NCBI GenBank assembly: GCA_036566745.1
Contig: DATCVR010000100.1
Coordinates: forward strand, 1 to 6,747
Length of the DNA stretch: 6,747 bases
Direction of reading: 5' to 3'
Source: DATCVR01 sp036566745
GTDB lineage: Bacteria; Actinomycetota; Actinomycetes; Jiangellales; Jiangellaceae
Under the pieces are notes generated by a model. The model had not been told where the DNA came from, ran no database searches, and saw only the letters and a list, made by a program, of their open reading frames with translations. The position numbers and the translations under genes were made by a program. Shown piece by piece: positions 6,212-6,747 of the stretch (within the stretch, counting starts at the first letter, position 1; each line of letters begins with the position of its first letter).

Positions 6212-6242
6212 CGTGGGTGATCGCCTGCTGAACGTGATCATT
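6180..6242 (-). repeat. Dispersed short repeat, copy B (inverted relative to copy A)
   Basis: Read on the minus strand, 6242 to 6219 is identical over 24 bp to 4145-4168, and weaker similarity continues to 6180. Conserved islands are CACCAGGCCT, CAGGC and TGATGCG. Against copy A, substitutions concentrate in the bases just after the perfect block (positions matching 4169-4176). It lies in the noncoding gap between wecA and the AtpI-like gene, and its conserved end abuts the putative promoter of the latter. A third partial match to its inner edge, GATCGCCT, is at 6146-6153. Confidence 0.75.
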
Positions 6243-6272
6243 TTGGGTCGGCGCCGGGCGGGCACGTACGCT
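6243..6272 (+). promoter_or_regulatory. Putative promoter of the AtpI-like gene and atp cluster
   Basis: TTGGGT (6243-6248) and TACGCT (6267-6272) are separated by 18 bases and fit a vegetative -35/-10 pair, matching TTG and TAnnnT. Transcription would start near 6279, leaving an untranslated leader of about 28 nt. The conserved end of repeat copy B stops at the -35 element. Support is from pattern only. Confidence 0.35.
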
Positions 6273-6295
6273 GGGGGAGCGTTGTCCCAGCTCAC

Positions 6296-6302
6296 GTGAG
6301 GA
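6296..6302 (+). promoter_or_regulatory. Ribosome binding site of the AtpI-like gene
   Basis: GTGAGGA ends 4 nt before the ATG at 6307. This supports that start over the internal ATG at 6346. Confidence 0.55.
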
Positions 6303-6306
6303 TTCC

Positions 6307-6738
6307 ATGGCTGCCGCGCCCGCTTCTTCGTCGTTTCTCACCCCCATGCGCCGGGTGTTGCTCGTGGCCGGGATCGGCCTTGCCGTCCTGGTGCCGGTGG
6401 CGACCCTCGCCGGGTGGCTGATCGGGGGCTCCGACGTCGGTCTCGGTGTCCTGCTCGGCCTCGCTCTGCCGGGCGCGTTCTTCGGCCTCACGGTGATCGT
6501 GGGGGTGCTCGCCGCCAAGCTCGACAATGGCCCATTCGTGGGCGTGGTCATGGCATCGTGGCTGGTCAAGGTAGTTGCGCTGCTCGTGGTGATGGCGCTG
6601 ATCAAGGACGCCACGTTCTACTCCAAGCCCGCCTTCGTCGCCGCGTTCATCGTCGGCGTCGCGGGCTGGCTGACCGCCGAGGTCGTCGTCGTGCTCCGCA
6701 CCCGGGTGACCTATGTGGAGGTATCAGGGGGTGCGTGA
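6307..6738 (+). CDS. AtpI-like integral membrane protein preceding the ATP synthase operon
   Basis: This is a 143-residue hydrophobic protein with four predicted membrane helices at about residues 17-39, 45-70, 77-99 and 109-130. A short Ala/Ser-rich N-terminus precedes them and a polar tail (RTRVTYVEVSGGA) follows. K88 in helix 3 and E125 in helix 4 are charged residues within membrane segments. Size, topology and position after a wecA homologue match the conserved hypothetical protein before atpB in actinobacteria (Rv1303-like, often called AtpI). AtpI in other bacteria is linked to c-ring assembly or stability and magnesium transport, but sequence conservation is low and the role here is inferred from position. 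The ATG at 6307 is preceded by GTGAGGA. Only nine bases follow the stop, so the expected atpB is not visible. Confidence 0.75.
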   Translation: MAAAPASSSFLTPMRRVLLVAGIGLAVLVPVATLAGWLIGGSDVGLGVLLGLALPGAFFGLTVIVGVLAAKLDNGPFVGVVMASWLVKVVALLVVMALIKDATFYSKPAFVAAFIVGVAGWLTAEVVVVLRTRVTYVEVSGGA

Positions 6739-6747
6739 CGGAGCACT

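Noticed and set aside
4692..6614. A 640-residue open frame on the minus strand, antisense to the synthase end, wecA and the AtpI-like gene
   Set aside because: It is rich in Arg, Pro, His and Gln, has no family motif, crosses several genes with strong motifs on the + strand and runs through the intergenic repeat. Long antisense frames are expected from third-position GC bias.
1..6747. CRISPR arrays, tRNA or rRNA genes, transposase genes, or a defence system
   Set aside because: No regularly spaced repeats, no cloverleaf-like segment and no transposase or nuclease motifs were seen. The genes are conserved housekeeping types.

Overview
The window is very GC-rich, uses GTG starts and has Shine-Dalgarno-led genes packed closely on the + strand. 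The gene order rpmE, prfA, prmC, Sua5/TsaC-type synthase, wecA-like transferase, AtpI-like membrane protein is the conserved actinobacterial run that precedes the ATP synthase operon. It resembles the mycobacterial order, without the glyA gene that many streptomycetes carry between the synthase and wecA. I infer a high-GC actinomycete. A Nocardioides-like or related Propionibacteriales member is plausible, but the sequence alone does not establish this.

Layout: (1) Positions 3-1625 hold the C-terminal part of a GH38 alpha-mannosidase whose N-terminus lies outside the window, followed by a GC hairpin that may end its transcript. (2) Positions 1789-2013 encode zinc-type ribosomal protein L31. 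(3) The gap from 2014 to 2170 is almost filled by an inverted repeat with perfect 17-bp arms and nested pairing between them. (4) Positions 2171-3262 encode peptide release factor 1 (PrfA), overlapping by 4 bp with PrmC (3259-4149), the enzyme that methylates the GGQ glutamine of release factors. (5) Positions 4256-4996 encode threonylcarbamoyl-AMP synthase with an acidic tail. (6) Positions 5043-6143 encode a polyprenyl-phosphate N-acetylhexosamine-1-phosphate transferase (WecA/MraY family), preceded by a possible leaderless 8-codon ORF. (7) Positions 6307-6738 encode a four-helix AtpI-like protein, probably the first gene of the atp cluster, whose other genes would lie to the right.

Functionally, the central genes serve translation: L31 in the large subunit, RF1 for termination, PrmC to modify RF1, and the synthase for the t6A modification of tRNAs reading ANN codons. 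The right end turns to the envelope (WecA) and energy metabolism (AtpI).

The most unusual feature is a pair of related short repeats in opposite orientation, 4145-4207 and 6180-6242. They share a perfect 24-bp end and have weaker similarity beyond it. One supplies the stop codon of prmC and the other lies directly before the putative atp promoter. They look like copies of a small dispersed palindromic element. The other two items worth checking are the 104-nt rod-like inverted repeat after rpmE and the putative leaderless uORF before wecA.
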